Shown piece by piece: positions 10,706 to 22,352 of a DNA stretch of 64,000 nt (positions are counted from its first letter, which is position 1; every line of letters begins with the position of its first letter). Origin of the DNA: Ctenosaura bakeri (taxonomy: Eukaryota; Chordata; Lepidosauria; Squamata; Iguanidae); NCBI GenBank assembly GCA_948474755.1, contig CAOLHI010000395.1, positions 186,001 to 250,000 of the forward strand, in the 5' to 3' direction. The notes beneath the pieces were generated by a model. The model was not told where the DNA came from, did no database searches, and saw nothing but the letters and a program-made list of their open reading frames with translations. A program made the translations under genes and the position numbers.

Positions 10706-12780
10706 ACCTTAATGGAAATATAAATTGCATGGTTTCTCAAAATTAGACATCCAAAACATGATGAGTTCTCTAAAAATACATATTGAAATTTATATTCTTG
10801 TGCATTATAACTTATGCAATCTAGCCGATAGTTAAGTTTTGCAAATATGCAAATTTATTCTAATATTATGGATCTCCTTGAATTTAGGCCTACCTTTTCA
10901 CATATTTAGGGATGCAATTCCTCAACTATTTCATCCTTGAATATAGAGAAAAATAAGTATGACAATTTTCTCCATATGATGAAGTGAATATTTTCCTTGT
11001 ATTTGTGTGCTCCAAAGTGTTAGTGGAGCATTATTTTTTGCAAAATTATTTTGCAGAGAAAAAAAAATGTAGCCTGACTTTCCCGCCACAGAGAACAGTG
11101 GGCTATATTCTACATCAGCCACTTAGTCAAGCATACTTAAGTAAATAACTTTTCCTGTTCTCACTTCCCTCCAACAGTAGGTAACTATTCTGTATTCGCA
11201 GTTGCTACTTAGAGGAAATCCATTTTCTGCACAGAAAACAGGTGTGTCTCTGTGTGTTTGTGTCCGGAATAATCCATCTTTTACACTTAAGGACATTAAA
11301 ACACCAAGAAAAAAATGCACACAATTTTCCACGGTCTATTATTCTTCCTGGCAGGGCTACGCAACTGTTTGAACCCCCCCCTTTTTTTGGCACAGTAATG
11401 AATCATTACAAATATTTTGCCCACCCCATCTCATATATACAAAATCAAATGGATCCATGCATGCCAGTTAGTAAAACCACTTGGTGACTCCAGTTAGGAT
11501 CCGTCTCCACATTGAGAAGCACTAGCTTTATCTTCTACGGTATTTCAGTGCTTCATTAATGTGCTCAATTCTTGTTAATGAGGTTACATGATTGCTAAAA
11601 ATGTTGTGTCCAGCACCAAAGCAATTGTCCCCTTTTGTGCAAATGGCACGGCTTCCTGGAAATCTTCTTCTACAATCCTTTTGTTTTTAAATCAGAGTCC
11701 TTTTTTTTTTATGGTCACAACTATATTAAAGTATAATGATCTAGGTTTATGGAGACAGGGACCTCACAGCTCTCTGGAGATCTGGGTTAATACTTCATAG
11801 ATATTAAGGGCATCTGACCTATTTTTCCTTCCCACGAGTGAAACCCAACAACTAAACAAGAGGTCAACCACAACGGTTTTATGTGCCAGGTTATTCAGGC
11901 CTAGAAGGAAGGTCAGGTCCTTACAAACCTATAAATAAAAGTAATGTTTGCTCTTCTTTCACTAAAGCTCACCTTCCTCCCCATCCAAACCTTTCAATTC
12001 AGAAAGCTCTCTGTGTGCTAGAATGGCATAATAAGCATCCTGTATTGAGATATAGCAGATATCTTGTAAGGAGACTGGAAGAATATTTGCTTTTATTCGT
12101 TTCCTTACCCCATTCCTCCAAGAAAAAAAAGCTTTTTTGTCTCTTCAGGAAGAAGAACCCAGGAGAAATAACAGAGCACTTTGTACCATTTCCCCAAGTA
12201 TTTTCATACTCCAAAGATTTTGGGAAATTATTATGCACAGAAGCATGCATACAATGAAAAGTGTGCATTTTGTGAAACAATAAACATGCACACAAACATG
12301 CACATGTTGGCACACATATCCATAACCCATTGCTTCCAGAAATGCATATGGGTTTGTTGTGCACAAAATTGATTTGTTTATTTGCTTATTATGTTATTAT
12401 TGTTTTATTTTATCTTGGTCAAAATATATGCAATCCCCCCATGTGTGCTTCTGGAAAAGGTGGGTTTCTGGTGAGGGGGGATTGCCCATTTTTTTTCTTC
12501 ACAATTGTTTTCTATATTTTTTTTTCTTTGTCTTCCTCCAAACCCTACAATTTTTGCTTAGCAAACAGCAGAGAAAGGTGTGTGTATGTGTATCTCTGCA
12601 GAATAATTTCCTGAAACACTTGAATATGAATATCAGATGGAAACTGTACCTATATATTCATTTTCTCCTGCATTGGAGAGAAAACTACAGGAATTGTTCA
12701 TCCTCACAAGCAAAGATAAAACAGTAGGAGCTTTACACCTCTAAAATAGCAACCACACAGGATGCTATACATATAAAGGA
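10706..12780. other. Unassigned; two probable copies of repeat X
   Basis: About 10985-11260 has GTGGAGCATTATTTTTTGCA, TTTTGCAGAG and CATTTTCTGCACAGAAAACA, matching in order the repeat X copy at 52640. About 12230-12620 carries similar GTGCACAAAATTGATTTG and CTCTGCAGAATAATTTCCTG pieces. Short frames on both strands (for example 11883-12257, 11999-12364, 12359-12727) lie largely inside these repeats and overlap antisense. No gene is supported. Confidence 0.45.
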
Positions 12781-12845
12781 TTCAACATAGCACACATACA
12801 GAATGTTACCCCCAAAAGATGGGTGACTCTGGGGTTCACCAGAAA

Positions 12846-13459
12846 TGCCAGTGCCCCCGTAAGAAGGTGGGGAATTATAGCTCAAAGAGGGGGCTTGCAA
12901 GAGGTGGGGTAACCTTATAGGATCTTTTTGCCTTTGTATCCAATACTAACAGAGGGACACCAGTTGGACATAAAAAGAATGTTTTTTATTTATTTATTTA
13001 TTGGGGAAAATTCACAAACACACACAATGCTGAAGCAGTCTCACAATCATGTAAGGCTAACTGAAGGAAAGGAGGGAAAGGTTGGGTAGCGAGGACTTCA
13101 GGGTGAAGTGGATGATATTTACCTATCCTGAAGAGAAGAGACAAAGCCATTTGGCTCAGACTAGGGGACCGCGGGTAGCACACGAACAGGGGTCAGAGAA
13201 GCAGAGTGATAGTCTGTGTACTGCATCCAATGTACTACAAGTTTCTGGGCTTGTACTCAAGGCTTAAATACTCTTTTTCTGCCCTGAGTGTTAATGGCGC
13301 TTTGGCAGACCAAACGAAGGATTCCAAAATGGAAGAATGGTCTTAACTTCAGGTGACAAAGCATCCCATGGAGGTCATGATAGCCTCCTTGAGATATTGT
13401 TGTATGGCTTCATGCTGCCTCTAACTTAGGGAAACCTGATCACAGGAGTTTTCGTGACA
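12846..13459 (-). mobile_element. Solo-type LTR of an unidentified LTR retroelement (copy A)
   Basis: On the minus strand it begins TGTCACGAAAACTCCTGTGA (from 13459). It has a TATA-like TATTTAAGCC (13261-13270) and an AATAAA series (12986-13003), and then a block shared with the copies near 15300 and 62270: AAAAAGATCCTATAAGGTTA, then CCACCTCTTGCAAGCC. I place the end at ACTGGCA (12846). Four bases further, TGGTGAACCCCAGAGTCACC (12822-12841) could be a primer-binding site; I cannot assign a tRNA. The TGTCA...CA ends and promoter/polyA order fit an LTR; Ty3/Gypsy-like or ERV is undecided. No gag, pol or env sequence is adjacent. Confidence 0.6.
13261..13270 (-). promoter_or_regulatory. TATA-like box of LTR copy A
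   Basis: TATTTAAGCC on the minus strand, about 260 bases upstream of the AATAAA cluster and about 190 bases inside the proposed LTR start. Position suits an LTR promoter; activity is unknown. Confidence 0.4.
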
Positions 13460-13490
13460 AGACTGATTCAGAAGAGATTTTCTGTTTTAG

Positions 13491-13605
13491 GCTGGGAGAG
13501 TGTGACTTGTCCAAGGTGACCCAGTGAGTTTCCATGGCCAAGTGGGGAACTGAATGCTACTCTCAGAGAGTCTTACTCCAATATTCAAACCACTGCAACA
13601 CATTG
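13491..13605 (-). mobile_element. Sauria-type SINE fragment
   Basis: Minus-strand copy of the SINE body and head: CAAGGTGACCCAGTGAGTTT, TCCATGGCCAAGTGGGGAAC and TCAAACCACTGCAACAC. The BovB-like tail is missing on the left. It lies next to, not inside, the LTR. Confidence 0.7.
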
Positions 13606-14240
13606 ACTCTTCCTCTATATATCTTACCACTGCCTAACTTCTTGTCTTCCTGGCAGAACTGCACTGAACAAATTCAAAATTGTACAGTCCAAAAAGGAAC
13701 AATGTGCATGAAGAAGATTGACAGTCAGGCCAGCTCAAGTCACATTTTATTGATTTATTTGATAGAATTGATAGTAAATATTTATAGTTTATACTATATT
13801 TGATTATCAGTCCACTATTCAAGAAACCTGAGATACCTCTCAGGGTGCTTAAATGGTGCACGTATTAACTAAGATTTTATTGGGTGCTCCTTAGATTTTG
13901 CAGTCCATTGTTGTATAATTCTTGATGCTGATGGATATCTGATGATATGTAAGAAATGACTTATATCTGAAGGTGCATTTTTCAGTTGCTTATTAAATTA
14001 GGCAAAGATGATGGTGTTGGTGATGTTGGTGGTGGTGAGAGCTAATTTTGCAAGTTAGCACTTGGCAAAAAGGACTGCTGACAAGGTTCTTCTGTGTGTG
14101 TGTGTGTGAACGATTGACAAACATATTTCAGTTAATAAGCAAAGTGTTTCAGCTTCTGTGCTCATCAGTTCTTTAAAATAAAAATTAGCATGTAGCCAAG
14201 GTGGGAGTTTATAACACTCCATTGGTAACATTCTAAAGAT
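13606..14240. other. Unassigned stretch
   Basis: No transposon recognised. A short (TG)n lies at about 14094-14109. Frames at 13534-13803 and 13634-13861 overlap antisense and show no domain. Confidence 0.5.
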
Positions 14241-14244
14241 ATCC

Positions 14245-14245
<1 letters not shown>

Positions 14246-14306
<61 letters not shown>

Positions 14307-14312
14307 GTCTGC

Positions 14313-14368
<56 letters not shown>
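14246..14368. repeat. (ATCT)n microsatellite, interrupted
   Basis: About 30 units of ATCT broken near the middle by CTGTCTGCCTATC at about 14306. Length suggests it may be polymorphic. Confidence 0.95.
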
Positions 14369-14496
14369 GATCTCTCATATCCCCGCAGTCTCATAAAGAA
14401 CAGGGAGAAATCAGAAATTAGCCAAAATGACCAAGAAAAGTCCTGCCCAAGTGGAGCAACAAATTACGTACTTTTGGAGCAAGAATGCAGACACAA

Positions 14497-15460
14497 TGTC
14501 TGAGAACTCCGTAGAGCATAACTGCTCAGACAACACAGTTCCATTTCTTCTGTTACTCCACTAGAAAAACCCTATCCCAGGGTCTACAATTTTGATATTA
14601 AAATATGATTCAATGTGCCTGAGAGGTCACCCAGATGGGCACGTAGGCAGCAATGTTCAAACAATCGAAAACTGGGTCAGACCAGCAAAATCCCCAGTCA
14701 TGTAGTCCCAGGAGACCTCAAGCTGCGCAAACCCACAATAAACAACGGGTCCTCAGCCCCTAAGAAGCCAGCTTGAAGGGATTAGTGTGTTTGCCCCAAG
14801 TTGAGCAAATATCCTATCAGGTGAGACCATTTATATGAAGTCATACCACAACCCAATGCAGCCGAAGATCCTGAGACTTCGGTAACACCTTGTAATCTCA
14901 TCACACAAAGGAAGTTACAATTGTGGAGCTTCTTTCTTGTTGCAATACCCATTGTTCTCCCCAGGAAAGGATTAGCCTTCCAGGTACTTCCCCCTACAAA
15001 TAGTCCTGGTTTCTTCGGATCACTCCCGGTCATCCCAGCTGACTGTTTCTCTGTCCATTGAGTAATCCCCACAGCCCTCTCTGTGCTGAGCCCCACTTCT
15101 CCGCTGTTTTTCCCAGACCAAGGACTTCAGGACAAAGATGCAATATCAACCCAGCTGCACCCCTTCAATATCCCCTATCCAGTTTCCTCTCCTTTGCTTC
15201 TTAATAGGTCTTGAGTGAGTGTGTGAGTGGTTGCACTGCTGCGTGAGATTTTCATTCAATAAAATCATTTATTGGACATTTTCGTTTGGTTTTTGGCTTG
15301 GCCTGACCCCATAAAAACTGGGTAAAAAGACCCTGCTAGGTTACCCTGCCTCTCGCATTACTATTGCTTGTGCTATGGCTAGTTTCCATTCCCCATCACA
15401 TGGAGCACATTGAGGTGTCCCCCAAGGGACCTCAGAAATCAGGGTAACACTTCTTTCTCC
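14497..15460 (+). mobile_element. Probable LTR-element remnant (copy B), 5' limit uncertain
   Basis: The supported part is the 3' side: AATAAA at 15258-15263, then AAAAAGACCCTGCTAGGTTA (15325-15344), CCTGCCTCTCGCA, AGGTGTCCCCCAAGGGACCT and CAGGGTAACACTTCT. These parallel, in order, the shared block of LTR copies A and C. A possible LTR start, TGTCTGAGAACTCC at 14497, resembles TGTCACGAAAACTCC of copy A but is weak. The frame at 14782-15096 (minus) has no recognisable domain. Confidence 0.4.
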
Positions 15461-17090
15461 TGTACAGTTTCCAGAACCCATGGGGTCACTTCTATGTCCA
15501 TTAATGACTGTAGAGGGAGAAATGGCCAACCAACTGGGGCTACCCGTTCTGTTTAGTGCAGTTCCATGAAGAAAAGAGAAGAGCAGGGACAACCTTAATC
15601 CTTTTACATTCGCTCTAGCAAACTGTGTGTAGGGGGGAGCAGTCCTTTGCTGCTTGATCACACCTCCCTTCTTCCACTCCACCATAGCAAATACCCTACA
15701 AGGCTTGGTGACCACCAGAGTGAGGATTTTGACAAGGCACAAAGGGTCAGAAAACAGTCCCTTGCACCATGTTCATGGCAGGACATATACTTGCATAAAA
15801 TTCACTTATGCCACTTATACGGACTATGTGCCTTTGGATCCAACCTGTTATATCCATTCAGAGCAGAAATGCATTCATTCCCCATTCAGTGGTTTTTCAC
15901 CTTGTTGTCCTGCATTTGGAAATTCAAATTACCTTTTATTTTCCTCCAGTGCTTTTTGAATTGGACACAGCTTCAAGAAGAGATAATGGTACTGAGCTCT
16001 TTGAGAACTCTGAGTGTTCAAAGCAGAAAGTGAAAATGTATTGAAAGAAGTTGTTTCTGGGTTGCACATTCAGAGTCTGTGTGTAAAGCTCATCTGATGA
16101 TCCAAAATCAAGACTTTCCGACTGTTAGACCTTTCTTCCCTGCTCCAAAGGCATTTCTAAACTGTCTGCAACTTCATGATGAGTACAATTGAGGTGTTTT
16201 ATTCTCTAACCAGATTTGGCTGAGATAAATTGTCATCTTGCTCATGCACACTCATTTCAGAACTTTATATCCTGCCAGAAATGTGCTTAGATTTTCTCTC
16301 TGGGATTAATACACTGACCATCTGCCCTTACTATCCATGGAATTGAAGAAATCTTGCCTGCTCAGAACAGTCTGTGCATAAATGCCTGCTGCTCGATACA
16401 ACCCAATAAAATCTACATTACCTTCAAAAAGAGTTGTTTCTGCTAGCACAGAATTACGTGCATGTATTCCAATTCTGCAGTGGAAACCTGTTTATGGAAG
16501 CAAGCCTTTCCTCACAGTTTCCTTGCTGCAAGCAAAACCACTGGTACATATGTGACAGAGAAATGTCACAGGACTGTGCGCATCATGAGGCCCACCTGGT
16601 CATTCATGGAACATTTAATGTAGTTTCCCAGTTCCATTGCAAGGAATATTTCCTACATAAGTTGCCTGATGTGGAATCAGGTACTGGTTCTTCTAACTCT
16701 ATACCAATGGTAGGGATTTTGTGCCCCACCAAGATCTTCAGTGTGTACCTCAAGACTCTCATTGCTGATTTTTTTTCACAGCTCCCAGATGGAGAGTTGT
16801 ATCTCCAAAAGCATATATATTAAGGAGGGGACAAAATAGATTTATTTTCAGGACTGTAAGGGACCAGATTTAAGTTTTCAATAAAGGAATAGGGGTATCC
16901 CCCAGACACTCAGAGGTAGTCCATCCCTATGTTATGCTCTTCACTATATCAAACATCTCCTTTTCCCAATCTTAACTGATCAATTACATCCCAAGGATGT
17001 AATGCATATGTTCTGTAACTGAGATCTGTCCCTCCCCTTACAACAATGAGTTATGTTCAGTGATGGCTAATGTCTGCTTGGTCAGTGGGG
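15461..17090. other. Unassigned; possible decayed internal LTR-element sequence at its start
   Basis: Sequence directly after LTR copy B could be internal retroelement DNA, but none of the frames here (for example 15341-15742 minus, 15647-16033 plus, 16434-16823 plus, up to 133 codons) shows a protease, reverse transcriptase, integrase or envelope motif I can point to. I see no host gene. Confidence 0.4.
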
Positions 17091-17099
17091 TGGTGAATC

Positions 17100-17312
17100 C
17101 ATGCCAGGCTTTAATCTGAACTTTAAGAAAGCTATCCAGGTTGCTGAGCACCACTCCCAATACAGATTTAGCACCTTGGAGAGTTCTTTGAAATTTCAAA
17201 TTAAGGCTCTTAAAGGAACCAGTCAAGTTGCTGTGCCATGTTCTCAAAGTCTGTTCAGAATGTTGGATAGCTCATTTAAAGTTCAGACTAAAAGCTGGAA
17301 TAGATGGGCTAT
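17100..17312. repeat. Foldback element, family F (best copy)
   Basis: The left arm has CCAGGCTTTAATCTGAACTT, then AAGAAAGCTATCCAGGTTGC. The right arm inverted reads CCAGCTTTTAGTCTGAACTT, then AAATGAGCTATCCAACATTC. Arms of about 50 bp enclose about 110 bp. Overlapping open frames on both strands (17038-17247 minus, 17101-17370 plus) are a product of this symmetry, not genes. Confidence 0.6.
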
Positions 17313-17319
17313 CCCCAAC

Positions 17320-19990
17320 CACCAGACACCACTGAATAAGTTATATCTTCTTTTAAAGTTTGCAATATGAGTAGGGATGTGCAGCCTCATTCTTTTTTTT
17401 TCTTAATTAATAAAATGACACATTTTGCATTTAGTCATGCTCCATGTCCAAATGATAAAGCACTCTATGCACAGGGGCTAACAAGTAAATCAAAGCAATC
17501 CATGCTAGCACAAACAAATTAAAAACTATCTCCTGCTGCTCCCATATTGATTCCAAACACGGATAAATGGTTCTCATTTCCTTTTAGAATTATTGTTCTC
17601 TCCCCCTACTATGCCCACATATTTCTCATCTAAATAAAATGTGATAATTTTATTAAGTCTGACACACTCATCATTTCCTTAGAATTTCTATGTCAGCTGA
17701 GACATCTGGCACTCCCCATCATGTGGCAAATGCTATTTTTGCTAATTTTACTCTGCTTGTATTAACAGCTCAAGGTCGCCTCCAGTTTCATGGTTTCTTT
17801 TGCATAACTCAATAAGAAAGCTTGAGTATCTAATGGTACATTCTGCCTCCTTCCTGTTTTCTCATGATAATTATAACATGGATAGGAACCTGTATGCACA
17901 TTCGTTCATCCTACATCTAGTGTAAATGTAGGTCACAGTGTAAAACACATGCAACTCATACCATGATTCAATTAGCTCCCGGTACCTATTAATGCAGGAT
18001 TAATATTTCCCCCATGGCATCTTAGTGTCCAGAGCCAGGGATACAGTTTGATAGTTTTTTTATGGAGATAAATCATTGGTTATTTCATACACAGATGCAA
18101 GAATGAAGAATTTCACAAGTTTTCTCCCTGCTGGGTGAGATAACAAGAAGGTTTTCTTTCTTTAATGTATTATTTGCTCTCTCTTTCTTTCTCTCTCTCC
18201 CTCTGCATTTCAGGACTTACTTGCAAAAAAAAAAAAAAATCTGCTGAACAAAAAAGCAAAAGAAAGAAAAAAAAAAACGAAGCAGATTTTCTTGCACAAC
18301 CAATTTTTTTTCAATAAAGGTTCCCCAAAGGTATGAGAACATCCTTAGTAATTTTAAATTTCTTGGACCTAGTGATCTAATGTGCAACAGCCATTTCCAG
18401 CTATTGGGAGAGGAAGCAAAATTCCACACGTGGATTCATCGCAAATGAGATGGTGCTTTTAATCTTCAGAAAGAAGTGTGCAAGTATACATTGCACACAT
18501 GTAGTATGTATTATGCATACACATTAGACACTGTGCACTGAAAATGTCAACTTGACTACATAGTGGTATCCATGCGCACTAGCCTCCAATGTGCATTTAT
18601 TGCATGATGTTGCTATACTTCCTATGTTTCTGTAAATAACTCCCAAGGAGGACCAGTAGTATAGCTTTGAGTATTTTTGTAATATTCGTAGGCCTGGATC
18701 AGACACCTATGTATCTCTGGGCATCACCATGCTCTTTCACTCCCACACTCTGTGGTTAGTTGGGCTCATTCCCCTCTTTCCTTCCCGGGCCCTGACTGAA
18801 CATAAAATCTGGAAAGAAAAAGAAAAAGACTTTGCATCAAAAAGAGCAGAACCATCAACAACCACCTTGAGGAGCCTGTCTGAATTTCCGGAGCGAGCTC
18901 TGTTGACGAGGGAGATGGCAGCCTGCCATTTTCTTGGGATGTGACATGCATGAATGAGGCGAAGGGGATCCATCCCGAGGAGTGATTGAGTGGGTCTGGG
19001 CATCAGCAAATAACTAACTGCTCTGCTGCAGAGCCTCTGCAATGAGAAAGAACCTCACCTTTGCTGAAAATTAATGTCAGAAACTGCTGACTCAAGCCAT
19101 AATAGAGGGCTGGAGGAAATATGGGATTCCAGCTGGCTTCTCCAAGCATCACAGGGTATTGGAGCTACATAAATTAATTAGAAAAAGAAGTGGGGAGGGG
19201 ATTTACATCATAGCAAAGCAGCTTTAGATAAAATCTTAAGGTGGAAAAATGTACCGGGGTGGGTAGTGTGAGGGTCAGAAGAGTTAAATAATAGAACATT
19301 TTTCAAAAATGTGTGAACCACGTTAGGAGCCCACTGCCTTTCTTAGAGTTAGTAGTGTTTGGAAAAGTTGCTTTTAGAACTATGGAACTCCCAACATTTT
19401 GCAGTCCCAGGGTTACTGGCCATGATATCTGAGGGATCTATGATATCAGGGGGAGCTGTAACCCCAAAGGTTGTGTATGTGTGAGTTAGAATACACACCC
19501 ATTGATCCATTTAATATTAAAAGACATATGAAAAAGGTTGCTGATCTATCACAGATAATTAAAGATATTTCTATGGTGCCTATTTCATGACTTGGAAAGG
19601 CAACTCTTAGTAGCTTGTAATATTCATTCAAAAATGCCAGGCAAATTTGGAGCCTGGAGTGTTCTTCTGCATCCAAACTGAGCTACTTCTACACATGTGA
19701 ACAGGCCAATCTAATTCTTCCCTTTTGCTTGTTTGGTTGGTTTAGAATACACGTGGGCAACTGCAAGGAGACCAGAGGTCAATTCCTTCCCTGCTGATCC
19801 CCTTACAGAGTGCACACCCTCCAACTGGGCTCCCAAACACATCTATCTCCATCTGTATCTTTCCAAAATAATGACTGGAAGTGACATCACATCACCGCCA
19901 GTCCAAATACTGAGAAGAACTCTCACAAAGAAATAGATGCCTTTGGGAGTATAGAGGTACTATTGGGGGGGGGGCTTTCAGTATGAGTCT
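17320..19990. other. Unassigned; simple tracts and a low-repeat block
   Basis: Contains an A13 run (about 18226-18238) preceded by a (TC)n-rich part (18150-18205). Positions about 18860-19210 carry no recognised repeat and are a weak candidate for a conserved non-coding element. A short scrap near 19385-19445 resembles palindromic repeat arms (GGAACTCCCAACATTTTGCA). Frames at 18737-19042 and 18729-18944 overlap antisense with no domain. Confidence 0.4.
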
Positions 19991-19992
19991 AG

Positions 19993-20421
19993 GGCCATTT
20001 CCACACTGGGTTTTTTAAACGGGGCAAAGCATCCTCCAGGGAGGATGTCTGCACCTGGGACCGGACTGGGTCAGACCTACTGAATGTAGATCTGCAGTCC
20101 AGCCCGCTCCTGAACGACCCCAAGTGGTCGTCCAGCGTGCTTTTGAAAGACTGCTAAAAACAGGTCTTTCAAAAGTGTGGAGTGCGCCACTGCGAGCCTG
20201 CTCCCATACGCAGTTTCGCAGGAGGAGGAGAGGCTTTAGGCTGGTGAGCTTCTGTGGTTGGTTGAGACAGTCGACCAACCAGAAGCCGCCATTTTCATCC
20301 CCGGAGCAGTGTGGAGCGGTGGCCACGGACTGCTCCAGAGAAGCGTGGACTGGACCAGGGAGCTTAAAAGTCTGGTGAGTAGCATCACGGGGTAATTCCC
20401 TTGCCCCATGCAGAAATGGCC
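19993..20421. mobile_element. GC-rich MITE, family C (429 bp)
   Basis: Ends GGCCATTTCCACACTGGGTT and, inverted, GGCCATTTCTGCATGGGGCA. Flanks TAG/TGG differ by one base. Inside is a hairpin: CTTCTGTGGTTGGTTGA (20250-20266) opposite TCGACCAACCAGAAG (20271-20285). The 159-codon minus frame at 20015-20494 and the plus frame at 20124-20378 lie on this GC-rich element, have no domain and are most likely chance frames. Confidence 0.75.
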
Positions 20422-20724
20422 TGGGAGTGGTTTGTTTTTTGTTGTTTTTTTGCATATTTGGGGGGTGAGGGGGATAAAAATGCCCCAAAATCATTCATTT
20501 TTTTAAAAGATGGGGACTGGAGGTTTGGGAGACTAACAGGGAGATTCAGGGGCCATAAAAATGGAGTCAAACAGCCACATGTGTCCCCCAGTCTGCATGT
20601 CAAGCATTCCCAATCTATGATTTTGTAAAAAGAATATTTTTAAGTTGTGCGTCGTCCTCTAGCTCATGAAAGGAGATGATCCAAAGGTTTTGAAACCATT
20701 TTGATATACAACTGATGAATCTTG
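20422..20724. other. Unassigned stretch
   Basis: No repeat or gene recognised. The frame at 20401-20628 begins inside the MITE terminus and is not supported. Confidence 0.45.
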
Positions 20725-20794
20725 CCAAGCAAGTGCTATGAGAGTTGCTGCCGTAAGTCAGAGTTGACTTGAAGACACCTAACAACAACAAAAG
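20725..20794 (+). mobile_element. SINE/BovB 3' tail fragment
   Basis: Ends GTAAGTCAGAGTTGACTTGA then AGACACCTAACAACAACA, the tail shared by Sauria-type and 5S-type SINEs and by BovB. Too little is left to tell which. Confidence 0.6.
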
Positions 20795-21796
20795 TAGGGA
20801 GTGATTCAGAATAACACCCAAGATCTTGGACAATATTAGATACATATAGCTAAGGGAAGCCCCTGCTCTTGAAACCCATCCTCTCCACTAGCAGCATGAA
20901 AGCAGCCCATGCCCTTCAGAAATCTTTTGTCTTCAAAACAGCCAGAAGCTATGTAGTTTTCTAGATAATAGTAGCAGCGGAGGTGTTTTTCAGAATGTGT
21001 TTGGTTCATTTTGCATCCCGACAGGAACAAGAAGGGTTACACACTGCCCGAAGTCACTCATGCAAATGCCAAGCAGCAAAGGAAATTACTTTCTGTTTCA
21101 AAGGGAAGGGGGAATAGGACTTGACATATTTCAGTCAAAGACAGAAAAGAACAGCCAGAGGCCTTGAAAGAGGTTGCGTGTGTGCGTGTGATAGGCCCAG
21201 CTTTCTGCTGCCAATAATTTGATACTGAAAATAAGAAAGAATGGAATGAGCAGAAGAAAGGAAAAGGAGGTTCGTGTGTGGGAACTTCACTTGCTCCTTC
21301 GAGTGAGTCATTTTATTTTTCTTTTCTGTTCTTTATTTTTAGAATTTAAATATGCTGATAAACAAGGGTGCGCTCCCTCCCCGACAACAATTAACTTAAT
21401 TAGTACAATCACCTATCACAGTCAGTCAAAAATGTCTGGCAGTGTTCTGATCAGCCAAGTGGGATTTGTGGCAGACAGAAAGCTTAGAAGCCAGTCAAAA
21501 CTTGTAAGATTGGTAATTTGTACAAAGCTTGCTTGGAAGGAAGGTGAGACTGAATTTGAAGGGCATATGAGACCTTTCAAGGAACTATCTGAGATACTGA
21601 ATCCCTATCTGAACATATCTTCAGCACGATCCTGAAAATTCAAACTGATGCCCATAATGGTTTCACCAACTCATAGTCATTAAAGCCCTCAGCTGTCATT
21701 CCAGTAAACTGGTTGTATTTTTTACTACTTTGTTCCATTTTTGTCCTGGATCTTTGTTTTAATAAATTTCTCTCTTGTTTCATGACTGTCGCATAA
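20795..21796. other. Unassigned stretch
   Basis: No repeat recognised. The 138-codon plus frame at 21219-21635 is the longest here. It has a hydrophobic run near its residues 28-42 but no family I recognise and no splice or promoter context, so I do not call it a gene. Confidence 0.4.
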
Positions 21797-21868
21797 GACC
21801 CACAACCTTGGACAGGTCTTTCAGGGTCCAGACTAAAAGCCAGATGGAATTCAAAGCCCTGCTAAGTG
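21797..21868. repeat. Foldback element, family F (single arm)
   Basis: CACAACCTTGGACAGGTCTT, then CCAGACTAAAAGCCAG, corresponding to the right side of the family F copies at 7849 and 17100. Confidence 0.45.
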
Positions 21869-21892
21869 CAATCTAATTTAAGAAGGGAGGGT

Positions 21893-21983
21893 TTCTCCCC
21901 TCCCCCTCCCTTCCCCCTCCTCCCCTTCCTCCTCCTCCTCCTCCTCCTCCTCCTCCTCCTCCTCCTCCTCCTCCTCCTCCCCC
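21893..21983. repeat. Polypyrimidine (CCT)n tract
   Basis: About 90 bases of C/T, including about 18 CCT units. The poly-Arg minus-strand frame at 21862-22110 is a translation of this tract. Confidence 0.95.
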
Positions 21984-22129
21984 TAAAAATCCTACTGCTA
22001 TCTTTAGACAATTGGGAGTGAGAAGTCCTTGCTGATCTAAGGCACATAATGCAGAGAAATACCTTCTGTCTCCTTTGGTGGTTTACCATGGTTACCATCA
22101 TTTCTATCACCTCCCATCAATTGTCTTGC

Positions 22130-22304
22130 TGTTTTGTTAATAGTTAATTGATGCACTGGTAATTGTTGTGTCTTTTAAGGGGTTGGTTTAGGTGGGTTGG
22201 TGGGTGAGGAGGATTGGGTATGTTTTTAATGTCTTTTAATGTATTTCATGTATTTCATGTTGTTCGCCGCCTCGATCCATGTGGAGAGTTGGGATAGAAA
22301 TAAA

Positions 22305-22350
<46 letters not shown>
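22130..22350 (+). mobile_element. L2-like 3' end with (ATT)n tail
   Basis: GGGGTTGGTTTAGGTGGGTT, CGCCTCGATCCATGTGGAGA and GGGATAGAAATAAAT lead into about 15 ATT units (22306-22350). It matches the copy at 51850-52047 closely (TTAGATGGGTTGGTGAG; TGCCTCGATCCATGGGGAGA). Confidence 0.7.

Positions 22351-22352
<2 letters not shown>

Noticed and set aside
15647..16033. Possible retroviral internal coding region after LTR copy B
   Set aside because: Position is suggestive, but no protease, polymerase, integrase or envelope motif could be identified.
16434..16823. 129-codon plus-strand frame
   Set aside because: No motif, no splice or promoter context, and length is within chance for 64 kb.
20015..20494. 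159-codon minus-strand frame
   Set aside because: Covers a family C MITE; no recognisable domain, and an antisense frame is open as well.
21862..22110. Poly-Arg frame
   Set aside because: Translation of the (CCT)n tract on the minus strand.
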